From Actinomadura darangshiensis (GTDB lineage: Bacteria > Actinomycetota > Actinomycetes > Streptosporangiales > Streptosporangiaceae), in contig NZ_SMKY01000003.1 of assembly GCF_004349235.1 (NCBI RefSeq), positions 1 through 64,000 on the forward strand: a stretch of DNA of 64,000 nt, in the 5' to 3' direction. Shown here piece after piece: positions 48,725 through 57,200 of the stretch; position 1 is the stretch's first letter; each line of letters starts with the position of its first letter. The position numbers and the translations under genes are program-made. The notes beneath the pieces are model-generated. The model was not told where the DNA came from. It was given only the letters and a program-made list of their open reading frames with translations, and searched no databases.

Positions 48725-51499
48725 ATGACGACCTATCTCAGCGGGGCGAGCATCGGGGGCGACTCCGTCTCCGGCGACAAGATCGTTCACCTGACCGCGG
48801 CGCCGCAGGAGCCCGACGCGCCGCCCCGCCAGCTCCCCCCTGACGTTCCCGGGTTCACCGGACGCCGGACCGTGCTGGCGCGGCTCGGTTCCCTGGTGGA
48901 GGCCGGCGGCCCGGCCCCGGTGATCATCGCGCTCACCGGCATGCCCGGCATCGGCAAGACCGCGCTCGCGGTGCACTGGGCGCACCTGATGTCGGAGCGG
49001 TTCCCCGACGGGCAGCTCTTCCTCGACCTGCGCGGTTACTCCAAGCGGGGCGCGCTCTCCTCCCGGGAGGCGCTCGGCCAGGCCCTGCGGACCCTGCGCG
49101 TCCCGTCCGACCGGCTGCCGGTCGACGAGGACGAGCTCGCGGCGCTCTACCGGTCGCGGCTCGCCAACAAGCGCATGCTGATCGTCCTGGACGACGCCGA
49201 GGACCCGCGGCAGGTCTACCCCCTGCTCCCCGGCACCTCCTCGTGCGTCGTCATCGTGACCGCCCGCCTGAAGCTCACGGCCTTGGTGGCGCGTTACGGC
49301 GCCCGCGCAATGGCACTCGACCTGCTGTCCGAGGCGGAGGCGCTCGACCTGGTCGGCGAGGTCGCCGGACGCGAGCGGACGCAGCAGGAGCCGGCCGCCA
49401 CGGCGGCGCTCGTCCAGATGTGCGCCCGGCTTCCGCTGGCACTGCGGGTGGCCGCCGCGAACATCGCCACGCGGCCGCAGCAGTCGGTGGCCGACACCGT
49501 GCACGCCCTCGCCGAGGGCGACCGGCTGTCGAAGCTCGCCATCGGCGAGGACCCGGGCGAAGCCGTCGGCGCGACCTTCGACCTGTCCTACCGGGGCCTC
49601 GCCCAGGAGACGCGGCGCGCGTTCCGGCTCCTCGGGCTCGTCGAAGGACCGCACGTCGCCCCGGAGGCGGTCGGCGCGCTGCTCGGGGCGACGCCGGAGG
49701 CGGCACGGCGCCTCCTCTACCGGCTGGAGACGGCCGGCCTCGTCCAGGCCATCGGGGGCGGGCGCTACCACCTGCACGAACTCCTGCGCGAGTACGCGCA
49801 GGGGCGCTCCCTCGCGGAGGACTCCCCCGTCGTCCAGACCGCGGCCATCCAGCGGCTCGCGACGTGGTACCTCGCCACCGCCCAGCAGGCGGGACGGTTC
49901 CTCGACCGGTACCGGCGGACGATCCGCCAAGAGCTGACGGCGCCGCCCGTGAACCCGGACCCGGCCGAGCGGGCCGGCCACCTCGGCTGGTTCGCCGCCG
50001 AGCAGCCGAACCTGACCGCACTCGTCCGCCAGGTCGCCCGGCTCGGCTGGGACCAGTTGACCTGGGAGCTCGCCGACGCCGTCTACGACTTCTTCGAACT
50101 GGGCCGGCACTGCCACGAGAACCTGGACGTGCACCGCCTGGGCCTGGAGGCGGCGCAGCGGGCCTCGAACCCGCTCGCCCGCTTCTTCATGCACCACCAC
50201 ATCTCGGTCAGCCATCGCGAACTCGGCCGGACGACGGAGGCGCTCTGGGAGGCCGCGGCCGCCCTCCAGCTCAGCATCCGGCTCCAGGACCGCTACGGCG
50301 AGGCGGCCGTCCTGGACAACCTGGCCCGGACGCACCTCCAGCTCAGCGACTACCGCATGGCGCTCGAACTGGGTAGGCAGGCCCTGAGCATCCGCCGCGA
50401 GATCAGCGACCGCCACGCCGAGGCCATCACCCTCGACACGCTGGCCCGCGGCTACCAGGGGCTCAGCAGGTACGACGAGGCGTACGGCCACGCCGAGGAC
50501 GCGCTGAAGATCCGCAAGGAGATCGGGGACCTCAGAGGCGAGGCGGAGACGCTCGACAACCTGGCCCGCATCTACTACGGCACCGGACGGATCGGCGAGT
50601 CGCTCGCGTTCACCGAGAAGGCGTTGAAGATCCGCAAGGAGATCGGGGACCGGCACGGCCAGGGGGAGACGCTCGCGTTCCTCGCCTACCTCCACATGCG
50701 CATCGGCCGCCACGAACAGGCGTGCGACCACATCGAGCAGGCCCTCGCCATCCGGCAGGAGGTCGCCGACCCGCAGGGAGAGGGGCAGGCGCTCGTCCAC
50801 CTCTCCACGATCCGGCGGCGGCTCGGCCGGTTCGAGCACGCACTGGCCACCGGCCTTGAGGCCCTCGACATCCTCCAGCAGATACGCGACCGGCACGGCG
50901 AGGCGGAGGCACTGGACAACCTGAGCCGCTGCTACCGGCGGCTGGGCATGGACGAGCAGGCGCGGGCGGACGCGAACCGTGCGCTCGCCCTCCGCCGGTC
51001 GATCGGCGACCGCCTCGGCGAGGCCAACACGCTGAACGCGCTCGGCCTCATCGAGCTGCACGCCGGACGGCTCGGGCCGGCCCGGCGGGCGGCGAAGCTC
51101 TCGCTGCGGCTCTGCAACCGGATCGACGACAAGCGGGGCCTGGCCGGCTCCCTCGACCTGCTCGCCAAGATCTACCTTGCGCTGGGGCTCTACCGGAAGG
51201 CGCTGCGCACGGCCGAACGCTCCCTCACCGTGGCCGAGGAGATCGGACAGCGCTACGGGCAGATCATCACGCTGAGCGCGATGGGCGAGATCCTCCGGCG
51301 GCTCGGCCACGCCGACGAGGCGCTGGCGCACGTCCTGGTCGCGCGGGATCTGGCGGAGCAGGCGGGCGACCGGCACGAGGAAATCAACATTCTCCGGTTG
51401 CAGGCGAAGATCCATACTGACTTGGGTCAGGCGGACGAGTCACGGGCCGTCGCGGAGAAAGCGGCGATCAAGATATTAGATCTTGGGCAACTTCCGTAG
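48725..51499 (+). CDS. STAND (NB-ARC-type) NTPase with TPR sensor region
   Basis: 924 aa from ATG 48725 (GGAGGG six bases upstream). Residues 5-23 (LSGASIGGDSVSGDKIVHL) form a short GD/G-rich strand motif; NB-ARC core has FTGRR, Walker A GMPGIGKTA (72-80), Walker B MLIVLDDAED and GLPLAL-like RLPLALRVAAANIA. A winged-helix linker follows, then about a dozen TPR-type repeats from residue 430 (e.g. GEAAVLDNLARTHLQLSDYR, KALKIRKEIGDRHGQGETLA). Typical signal-transducing ATPase with ligand-sensing repeats; no effector domain is fused, so the effector may be encoded nearby. Confidence 0.92.
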   Translation: MTTYLSGASIGGDSVSGDKIVHLTAAPQEPDAPPRQLPPDVPGFTGRRTVLARLGSLVEAGGPAPVIIALTGMPGIGKTALAVHWAHLMSERFPDGQLFLDLRGYSKRGALSSREALGQALRTLRVPSDRLPVDEDELAALYRSRLANKRMLIVLDDAEDPRQVYPLLPGTSSCVVIVTARLKLTALVARYGARAMALDLLSEAEALDLVGEVAGRERTQQEPAATAALVQMCARLPLALRVAAANIATRPQQSVADTVHALAEGDRLSKLAIGEDPGEAVGATFDLSYRGLAQETRRAFRLLGLVEGPHVAPEAVGALLGATPEAARRLLYRLETAGLVQAIGGGRYHLHELLREYAQGRSLAEDSPVVQTAAIQRLATWYLATAQQAGRFLDRYRRTIRQELTAPPVNPDPAERAGHLGWFAAEQPNLTALVRQVARLGWDQLTWELADAVYDFFELGRHCHENLDVHRLGLEAAQRASNPLARFFMHHHISVSHRELGRTTEALWEAAAALQLSIRLQDRYGEAAVLDNLARTHLQLSDYRMALELGRQALSIRREISDRHAEAITLDTLARGYQGLSRYDEAYGHAEDALKIRKEIGDLRGEAETLDNLARIYYGTGRIGESLAFTEKALKIRKEIGDRHGQGETLAFLAYLHMRIGRHEQACDHIEQALAIRQEVADPQGEGQALVHLSTIRRRLGRFEHALATGLEALDILQQIRDRHGEAEALDNLSRCYRRLGMDEQARADANRALALRRSIGDRLGEANTLNALGLIELHAGRLGPARRAAKLSLRLCNRIDDKRGLAGSLDLLAKIYLALGLYRKALRTAERSLTVAEEIGQRYGQIITLSAMGEILRRLGHADEALAHVLVARDLAEQAGDRHEEINILRLQAKIHTDLGQADESRAVAEKAAIKILDLGQLP

Positions 51500-51633
51500 A
51501 ATGTCCCTTGTGTGGGCTATTGTGCGTATTTTGGGCGACTAAATTCCCATACCGCACCTATCAACGGGACCCGTGTGGTGAAATTGGCGTCCGAGCCTAC
51601 GTGAGGCACGGGTTAAATCACCGAGGACATGCC

Positions 51634-52611
51634 TTGCTCGCTTCAGATGACCGTTTTCTCACTTGCCGCGAGGTTCTGAGATGGCATTACGATCATCGGC
51701 GTCCGCACTTCCTGGGAGCTCCCCGCCGGAACTACAGCCTTCACTACACGTACCGGCACGACGGCCGGACGTACGTGGTCTCGAAAGTGCGCAGGGAGTC
51801 AGGGCGGGTCCCATTCGATCTGCAGTTCGCGATCATGCGCACGCTGGGCGGCGACCGTTCGGCATTCGTGGTGCACCCCCCGGTCGCGTCCCGATGGAAG
51901 GGTGGCCGCGACTGGGTGACGGGGCCGGTCAACCACTGGTTCGTCCGCGGCTACACCCGGCACGACAGGGTGCCGGACTGGCTGGCGGCCTCGCTCGTCG
52001 AGGACGCCGCACGGAAGCTCGCGCTCGTGCATCGGGCCTCGATCGCCATAGAGCCGGGTATCCTGCGCCTCCCCGGCCACGCCCTGCAGCTCTACGACTG
52101 GGCGCTGCCCGATGTTCTCGGACACATCGACCACCTGGTCACCGACATGCGGAGGCGGGAACGGGATCCCGGGCACATCAGAACGGTCTGGGCCGGACTC
52201 CACCGGCTGCGAGCCGAGCGGCCGGGACTGGCCCTCGGGCCCGAGGGGCTCACCCATCACGATCTGCGGCCGGAGAACCTCCTCGTCAGGGACGGCGAGG
52301 TCGTCGAAATCATCGACTGGGACCGGGCGCACTGGGACGTCCAGTGGTACGACGTGGCCTTGGCGGGTCTCCATCTCGCGTCCCTGCGTCCGGCGGATCC
52401 GCGCTGGGATCTGACACAGGTGTTCATCGACGCCTATGGGGCCGAGTCGGGGTTCCGCCTTTCGGTGGACGCCCTCGCATGGTTGTTCCGGTTCACGGCC
52501 ATTCGCAATTTCGCCCTTACGCGCTCGCCGGGGAAATGGGCCCGGCTGCTCCATGGCGTCGGGGAGCAGTGGGGCGACGGCTCAGTGCTCGTGGATGATC
52601 TTGTTGCCTAG
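51634..52611 (+). CDS. APH/choline kinase-fold phosphotransferase
   Basis: 325 aa from TTG 51634 (GAGGA seven bases upstream); the frame is open to 51508 and the start is uncertain. Catalytic loop THHDLRPENLLV and metal-binding EIIDWDRAHWDV mark an aminoglycoside-phosphotransferase-like kinase. The N-lobe Lys is in YVVSKVRRES. Located between the STAND NTPase and the cyclase-like gene, whose 3' ends overlap by 30 bases. Substrate unknown. Confidence 0.82.
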   Translation: MLASDDRFLTCREVLRWHYDHRRPHFLGAPRRNYSLHYTYRHDGRTYVVSKVRRESGRVPFDLQFAIMRTLGGDRSAFVVHPPVASRWKGGRDWVTGPVNHWFVRGYTRHDRVPDWLAASLVEDAARKLALVHRASIAIEPGILRLPGHALQLYDWALPDVLGHIDHLVTDMRRRERDPGHIRTVWAGLHRLRAERPGLALGPEGLTHHDLRPENLLVRDGEVVEIIDWDRAHWDVQWYDVALAGLHLASLRPADPRWDLTQVFIDAYGAESGFRLSVDALAWLFRFTAIRNFALTRSPGKWARLLHGVGEQWGDGSVLVDDLVA

Positions 52612-53367
52612 GACCATGTCGCCGTGCACCTCCACCTTGCCGCTGAAGACGGTGGTGCCCTCGGGGCCGTCCGGGTGGGGTGACGCGGGCGCCGGCGCGG
52701 GCGCGGGGACGGGGCTCCTCCCCGTCACGTACATCCAGGCGTCGGTGGTGGTCTCCTTGACCGTGATCGAGACGCGTTCGAAGGCGCGCGGGTCGATCGG
52801 GCCGTGCAGGTGCGCGACGAAGGCGTCGTAGACGAACGGCGAGACGATGAAGCCGAGGTCGGCGCCCGAGTCGGCGAGGGCCGCCTTGAGGACGGGGGCC
52901 TCCAGGAGGCGGGCCGTCTGGATGATCACGTGGCCGTTGAGGCCCTCGGCGTCCGGGGTGACCGGCCCGACGTGCAGGGCGACGCGGAGCTGGACGCGGA
53001 CGGCCCGGCTCGCGCGGTGGTTGTGCCGGCGGAGCGCGACGGCCAGGTGCCCGGCGAGCGGGTCGACCAGGGTCGCGGTCGGGACGGCCGGCGAGACGAT
53101 GACGAGGGCGCCGTCGCCGCGGTCCTCGCGGTAGGTGGCGGAGGGCGGGACGCCCGACGCCTCCAGCGCGGCCAGCAGGACGGCATAGGTCACTTCGCGG
53201 ACGACCCGGCGGTCGTCGTCGTCGCGGGACGGGTCGCCGAACCCGGCGACGTCGCAGAACAGGACGGAGCAGTTCAGCCCCGTCCAGGTCGCCGGGGTGC
53301 CGGCGGGCGCGCGGTCCAGCGGTGCCTCCACGCTTCGAGTGAACCCCCGGGACCGCCCGCTGTCCAT
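52582..53367 (-). CDS. Nucleotide-cyclase-like (CHD) protein with C-terminal GD-V-G-K-I-H motif
   Basis: 261 aa from ATG 53367 (no good Shine-Dalgarno; GTG 53379 alternative). Class III cyclase-type fold: CSVLFCDVAGFGD with metal Asp39 and REDRGDGALVIV with Asp85, then VQLRVALHVGPVTPDAEGLN. Both metal ligands are present, but it is short for a cyclase and lacks clear purine-specifying residues. A Pro/Ala linker (218-232) leads to FSGKVEVHGDMVLGNKIIHE, which matches the N-terminal motif of the STAND protein. Possibly an effector or second-messenger enzyme of that system (inference). Confidence 0.8.
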   Translation of the reverse strand: MDSGRSRGFTRSVEAPLDRAPAGTPATWTGLNCSVLFCDVAGFGDPSRDDDDRRVVREVTYAVLLAALEASGVPPSATYREDRGDGALVIVSPAVPTATLVDPLAGHLAVALRRHNHRASRAVRVQLRVALHVGPVTPDAEGLNGHVIIQTARLLEAPVLKAALADSGADLGFIVSPFVYDAFVAHLHGPIDPRAFERVSITVKETTTDAWMYVTGRSPVPAPAPAPASPHPDGPEGTTVFSGKVEVHGDMVLGNKIIHEH

Positions 53368-53381
53368 GCCATGGGTCACAG

Positions 53382-53397
53382 AACATTCCGGAGTGTT
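53382..53397. promoter_or_regulatory. Imperfect palindrome upstream of the cyclase-like gene
   Basis: AACATTCCGGAGTGTT, 16 bases with one mismatched pair, 15 bases before the ATG 53367. It lies in the 193-base divergent gap before the secreted protease; no gene is visible in that gap. Confidence 0.35.
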
Positions 53398-53560
53398 ATG
53401 ACCTGGTGGCATTACCCGGATTAGCCCAGTGGTGGGACTTTTATCGCATTCCCTCGCCTCTCGCGCGGGGTCCCCGCCCGGCAACTCCCCCGGCCCCGGA
53501 GGGGACTCGCTCCTCCCGCGCGGAGACGCCACGGTGCGGGCCGGGAGAAACGGCGGAAGC

Positions 53561-54133
53561 ATGAGAACGCGTACCCGACCCGCCCGGGGACGCCGGCGGC
53601 TCGCGGCCGGTGCCGCGGGGGTGGCCGCGGCCACCCTCGCGGCGTCCACCGCGGTCGCCTCGGCGCAAGAGCTGCCGATCACGCAGCAGGTGCAGCAGCA
53701 GAACCAGTGGTGCTGGGTCGCCAGCGGGCTGACGATCGCCAAGTTCTTCGGCAAGGGGAACGTCAGCCAGAACGACTTCTGCAACCTCGGACGCGGCTAT
53801 CCGCAGGGCAGCCAGTGCCCGAACCAGGCCGGCTACCTGGAGTACGACCAGCGCGCCTACCAGGCGCTCGGCCTCTCCCCCGGCCAGGTCAGCGGCCCGC
53901 TGTCCTACAGCGGCGTCACGGCCGAGATCGACGGGCAGCGGCCCATCCTCACCGGCATCTACTGGACGGCCGGCGGCGGCCACGCCCAGGTCATCTACGG
54001 CTACTCCGGCCAGACGATCTCCTACGGCGACCCGTGGCCGTCCAGCCCGCGGTACGGGGAGATGTCCTACAGCGGCTACGTCAGCAACGGCCAGTTCCAG
54101 TGGGGCCAGGCCCTGTCCAGGATCGGAGGCTGA
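53561..54133 (+). CDS. Secreted papain-like (C39/AvrRpt2-type) cysteine protease
   Basis: 190 aa from ATG 53561. Signal peptide with basic start (MRTRTRPARGRRRLAAGAAG) and a cleavage near ASA. Catalytic residues: Cys in QQNQWCWVASGLTIAKFF, His in GGGHAQVIYGY and Asp in YGDPW. Length matches minimal Peptidase_C39_2/papain-like bacterial enzymes. One base separates it from the next gene, which encodes an anchored protein. Confidence 0.85.
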   Translation: MRTRTRPARGRRRLAAGAAGVAAATLAASTAVASAQELPITQQVQQQNQWCWVASGLTIAKFFGKGNVSQNDFCNLGRGYPQGSQCPNQAGYLEYDQRAYQALGLSPGQVSGPLSYSGVTAEIDGQRPILTGIYWTAGGGHAQVIYGYSGQTISYGDPWPSSPRYGEMSYSGYVSNGQFQWGQALSRIGG

Positions 54134-54134
54134 C

Positions 54135-54929
54135 ATGCGGTTCACAGCGAAGGTCGCGGCCGGAGCCGCGATCGGCGGGACGGTCCTGATGGGCGGTACC
54201 GCGGCGATGGCGTCCGGTCCGTCCTCCGACGAGGCCGCGGCCGCGAAGGCCGCCGCGGCGCCGGCGGCGCAGCAGAAGCTCGGGCGGTTCTTCGTCCATC
54301 TGGACCAGCACAACCGCGGTCAGCTGACGAACCAGGGCGTGTCCAAGGCGGCGGCGCAGGCCAAGGCGCCGAAGCTCCAGGGGCACGTCCAGCGCGTCTA
54401 CTCGCTGAACCCCGCGTTCGTGAAGGGCGGTCAGGACGCGCCCGTCGCGACGTTCGCGTACATGGCGGTCGGCGCCACGTCGGCGAGCGGGCAGCGGGCG
54501 ACGATGTGGCTGACCGGGTCCGGTGCGAGCTGGACGGTCATGAACATCATCTCCGGGACGGCCGAGGCGGTGTACCCGGCGAAGGCGCAGGGCGGCACGG
54601 TGTTCACCGAGCCGCAGATCCACGCGTGGTACCGGCTGAAGGACGGCCGGGTCACCGCGCTCAACGACACCGCCGCGTCGTCGGTCGGCAAGTCCGGCGT
54701 CACGGTGGCGGCGTACCGGAGGCTGGTGCACACCCGGTACGCCGACAAACTCCCGGGCACCGCTTACCAGCGGTCCGGGAAGCTCGGCGGCTACTCGCCC
54801 GCGACCGGCGTCAGCGATCCGGCGCCGGACAGGGGCCCGGCGCCCGCTCTGCTGGCGCTCGGGGCGGGCGGCGCGGTGACCGCCGCAGGCGTCGTCCTCG
54901 TACGGCGCCGCCGCCAGGGCAGCTACTAG
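54135..54929 (+). CDS. Secreted, C-terminally membrane-anchored protein paired with the C39-like protease
   Basis: 264 aa. Signal peptide (VAAGAAIGGTVLMGGTAAMA), an Ala-rich start, a central domain of unknown fold (FFVHLDQHNRGQLTNQGVSK; GTAEAVYPAKAQGGTVFTEP), and a C-terminal hydrophobic span PALLALGAGGAVTAAGVVLV followed by RRRRQ, i.e. a sorting-like anchor without LPxTG. Tight linkage suggests inhibitor, chaperone or substrate of the protease. Confidence 0.78.
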   Translation: MRFTAKVAAGAAIGGTVLMGGTAAMASGPSSDEAAAAKAAAAPAAQQKLGRFFVHLDQHNRGQLTNQGVSKAAAQAKAPKLQGHVQRVYSLNPAFVKGGQDAPVATFAYMAVGATSASGQRATMWLTGSGASWTVMNIISGTAEAVYPAKAQGGTVFTEPQIHAWYRLKDGRVTALNDTAASSVGKSGVTVAAYRRLVHTRYADKLPGTAYQRSGKLGGYSPATGVSDPAPDRGPAPALLALGAGGAVTAAGVVLVRRRRQGSY

Positions 54930-55981
54930 CCGCCCTTCCGCGGGTCCCGGGGACCGCCCCCCTCGCCGGGACCCGCACCGGCGTCCGTCCCCGCCCCCGC
55001 TCCCGAAAGGGCGGGGACGGGCAGCGCCGGGTGCGCCTCGGGATGCTCGTCCCACCAGGTGCCGTACTCGCGCTGGGCCCGGACGAGGTCCAGGTAGACG
55101 TCGTTGAAGACGCCGCGCAGCCGCCCGGCCGCCTGCTCGGCCTCGGGCCGCCACATCAGGACGACGCGCTGGCCGAGCGGGTCGCCGGTGATGCGGCGGA
55201 ACGCGACCCCGTCGCGGGGGCTCGCGGTCGGCTGGTAGATGCCGATGGCGCCTCCCGACCGGATGAACGACGCCGAGATCTGCCAGTCGGTCGCCCAGTA
55301 CCGCACCCGCGGCCGGAACCCGGCGCCCGCGCAGACGCCGCGGAAGTAGGCGGGCCAGGGTCCGTCGTCGAGCGGGTCGTCAATCCAGTCCTGGTCGGCG
55401 AGGTCGTCAAGGTCTACTGTGGCGCCGGCGGCGAGGGGGCTGGACGACGACATCCCGACGAGCTGCGGCTCGCACTCCACGAGGACGAGCCGTTCGAGGC
55501 CGTCGCGCGGCCGCGGGACGCGGTCGACCGGCTCCTGGAACAGCCCGATGTCGAGGGTGCCGGAGGCGAGCAGCGCGGGGATGCGCCCGCCGCCGGGATC
55601 GACGCGCAGGTGCAGCCGGGACTCCGGGGACAGCGAGCCGAAGTGGTCGCTGAGGCGGGTCAGCGCCGGGCACGCCTGCACCCCGACCCGCAGCATCGGC
55701 ATCGCGGACGGGTCGCGGAGCCGGTGCGCGAGGGCGGCGTTGAGGTCGTCGATGCCGGCGAGCGCGGCGCGGGCGCGGGTGGCGACCTCGGCCCCGACCG
55801 GGGTCGGCGTGACGCCCTCCGGGGACCGGACGAACAGCTGCACGCCGAGGTGGCCCTCGACGCGGCGGAGCAGGGTGCTGACGGCGGGCTGGGTGAGGCC
55901 GAGCCGGGCGGCGGCCTTGCTGATGCTGCCGGTCGCGGCGATCGCCTCGATCATCCGGAGGTGATGGGGGCCGAGGTCCAC
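54926..55981 (-). CDS. LysR-family transcriptional regulator
   Basis: 351 aa from GTG 55981. N-terminal HTH: HHLRMIEAIAATGSISKAAARLGLTQPAVSTLLRRVEGHLG, standard LysR; a substrate-binding-like domain follows (LRVGVQACPALTRL). The C-terminus adds a Gly/Pro/Ala-rich tail of about 25 residues. Target unknown; no divergent partner is adjacent. Confidence 0.92.
   Translation of the reverse strand: MDLGPHHLRMIEAIAATGSISKAAARLGLTQPAVSTLLRRVEGHLGVQLFVRSPEGVTPTPVGAEVATRARAALAGIDDLNAALAHRLRDPSAMPMLRVGVQACPALTRLSDHFGSLSPESRLHLRVDPGGGRIPALLASGTLDIGLFQEPVDRVPRPRDGLERLVLVECEPQLVGMSSSSPLAAGATVDLDDLADQDWIDDPLDDGPWPAYFRGVCAGAGFRPRVRYWATDWQISASFIRSGGAIGIYQPTASPRDGVAFRRITGDPLGQRVVLMWRPEAEQAAGRLRGVFNDVYLDLVRAQREYGTWWDEHPEAHPALPVPALSGAGAGTDAGAGPGEGGGPRDPRKGG
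54940..54976. terminator. Inverted repeat between convergent secreted protein and LysR genes
   Basis: GCGGGTCCCGG (54940-54950) and CCGGGACCCGC (54966-54976), perfect 11-base arms with a 15-base loop, inside the LysR 3' end and 11 bases after the plus-strand stop. Confidence 0.6.
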
Positions 55982-56084
55982 GATGCGCTCCTGACCGTGT
56001 TATCGCCCCGTCCAATAGTCCGGTCGCATCGTAACGCCGGACCGGCCCCGGCAGAATGGAAATCCGTGCCAGGCCGAAATCGAG

Positions 56085-56909
56085 TCAGCCGCGGGCGCCG
56101 TGGTTGCGCAGCTCGCGGGGGCTGACGCCGAAGCGCCGCCGGAACGCGTGGCTGAGCGCGCTGGCGGAGGAGAACCCGGTCGCGTGCGCGAGGTCGGTGA
56201 TGGTGACGTGCCGGTCGAGCGGGTTGCGCAGCCGGTCCCGGACGAGCCGCAGCCGCTCCTCGCGGATCAGGTCGCGCGGCGTCGTCCCGGCCCGCTGCAG
56301 CGCGAGCTGCACCTGGCGCAGCGACCAGCCGAGGTCCTGCGCCATCGCGGCGCCGGTGAGGCCGGGGTCGGTGGCGTGCTCGCGGACGTGGCGGCGCACG
56401 ACCGCCTCCACCTCGGCGAGATGGCCGGGCGCGTGCGCGTCGCCGGCGCGGTCCCCGGCGACGAGCAGGCACAGCAGTTCGGTGATCCGCTCGCAGGCGG
56501 CGTCGAACTGCGGCGCGGAGAGCGTCCCGCGCTCCTCGCCGACGGCCCGCACCATGGCGGCGACGACGCGGCCGAGGCCCGCGGACAGGTCGAGGCCCGG
56601 CACCGGGACAGGCGGTCCGTGCAGCCGGCCGTCCATCTCGTGCGCCGGGATCGTCATGACGAGCGCCCTGGCCGGCCGCGGCTGGACGACCCGGAACGCC
56701 GCCGGGGCGATGAGCCCGCCCGTGCCCGGCGCGAGCCGCGTCTCCAGGCCGTCCTGCGTCATGAGCAGCTCGCCGCGCAGCGGCAGCAGGAACCGGTAGC
56801 CGCGCGCCTGCCCGGCGGTGCGGACGTACTCGGCGCGGTCCGGCGGGTACGGGACGAGCCGGTAGGCGGCGCCGCTCCGCCGGCCGGGCCCGCCGAGCGC
56901 GTCGTCCAC
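56085..56909 (-). CDS. AraC-family transcriptional regulator
   Basis: 274 aa from GTG 56909 (GGGAGGG six bases upstream; frame open to 56957). N-terminal AraC-binding-like domain (FLLPLRGELLMTQDGLETRL, GGLIAPAAFRVVQP) and C-terminal double HTH ending ATGFSSASALSHAFRRRFGV, then SPREL. Resembles the AraC_binding_2/HTH_18 group that controls catabolic oxygenases. Target unknown. Confidence 0.92.
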   Translation of the reverse strand: MDDALGGPGRRSGAAYRLVPYPPDRAEYVRTAGQARGYRFLLPLRGELLMTQDGLETRLAPGTGGLIAPAAFRVVQPRPARALVMTIPAHEMDGRLHGPPVPVPGLDLSAGLGRVVAAMVRAVGEERGTLSAPQFDAACERITELLCLLVAGDRAGDAHAPGHLAEVEAVVRRHVREHATDPGLTGAAMAQDLGWSLRQVQLALQRAGTTPRDLIREERLRLVRDRLRNPLDRHVTITDLAHATGFSSASALSHAFRRRFGVSPRELRNHGARG

Positions 56910-57200
56910 CGCAGGCCCTCCCACCGAAGATCGCTCCCGCGTGAGAGTAGTACGCACGCCACCGGCGAATCAGGCGAATACCCCGGAAAGTGACGTGAAT
57001 CAGACGGTGGGTGATCTTGCAATGCGCCCGGCGGCAACATCTCTGCGCGCGAGCACAAGCGCATCCCCGCGCACCCGTCCTACGGTGCCGAAACTGCGGC
57101 CTCTTCGCGCCGCCCCCCAACCCCACCAGCCATGAGGCGGTCCACCGGGTGTCGTGGAACCGGCCGGTCCACCTCGCCCGATTCCTGCACCGAGGATCTG
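56910..57200. other. Intergenic region upstream of the conservon
   Basis: The 291 bases between the AraC gene and cvnA contain no supported gene. The promoter for the conservon should lie here; no confident hexamers or palindrome were identified. Confidence 0.4.

Noticed and set aside
48695-51415. Long minus-strand open frame opposite the STAND NTPase
   Set aside because: It mirrors the TPR gene codon structure, has no motif and no start signals.
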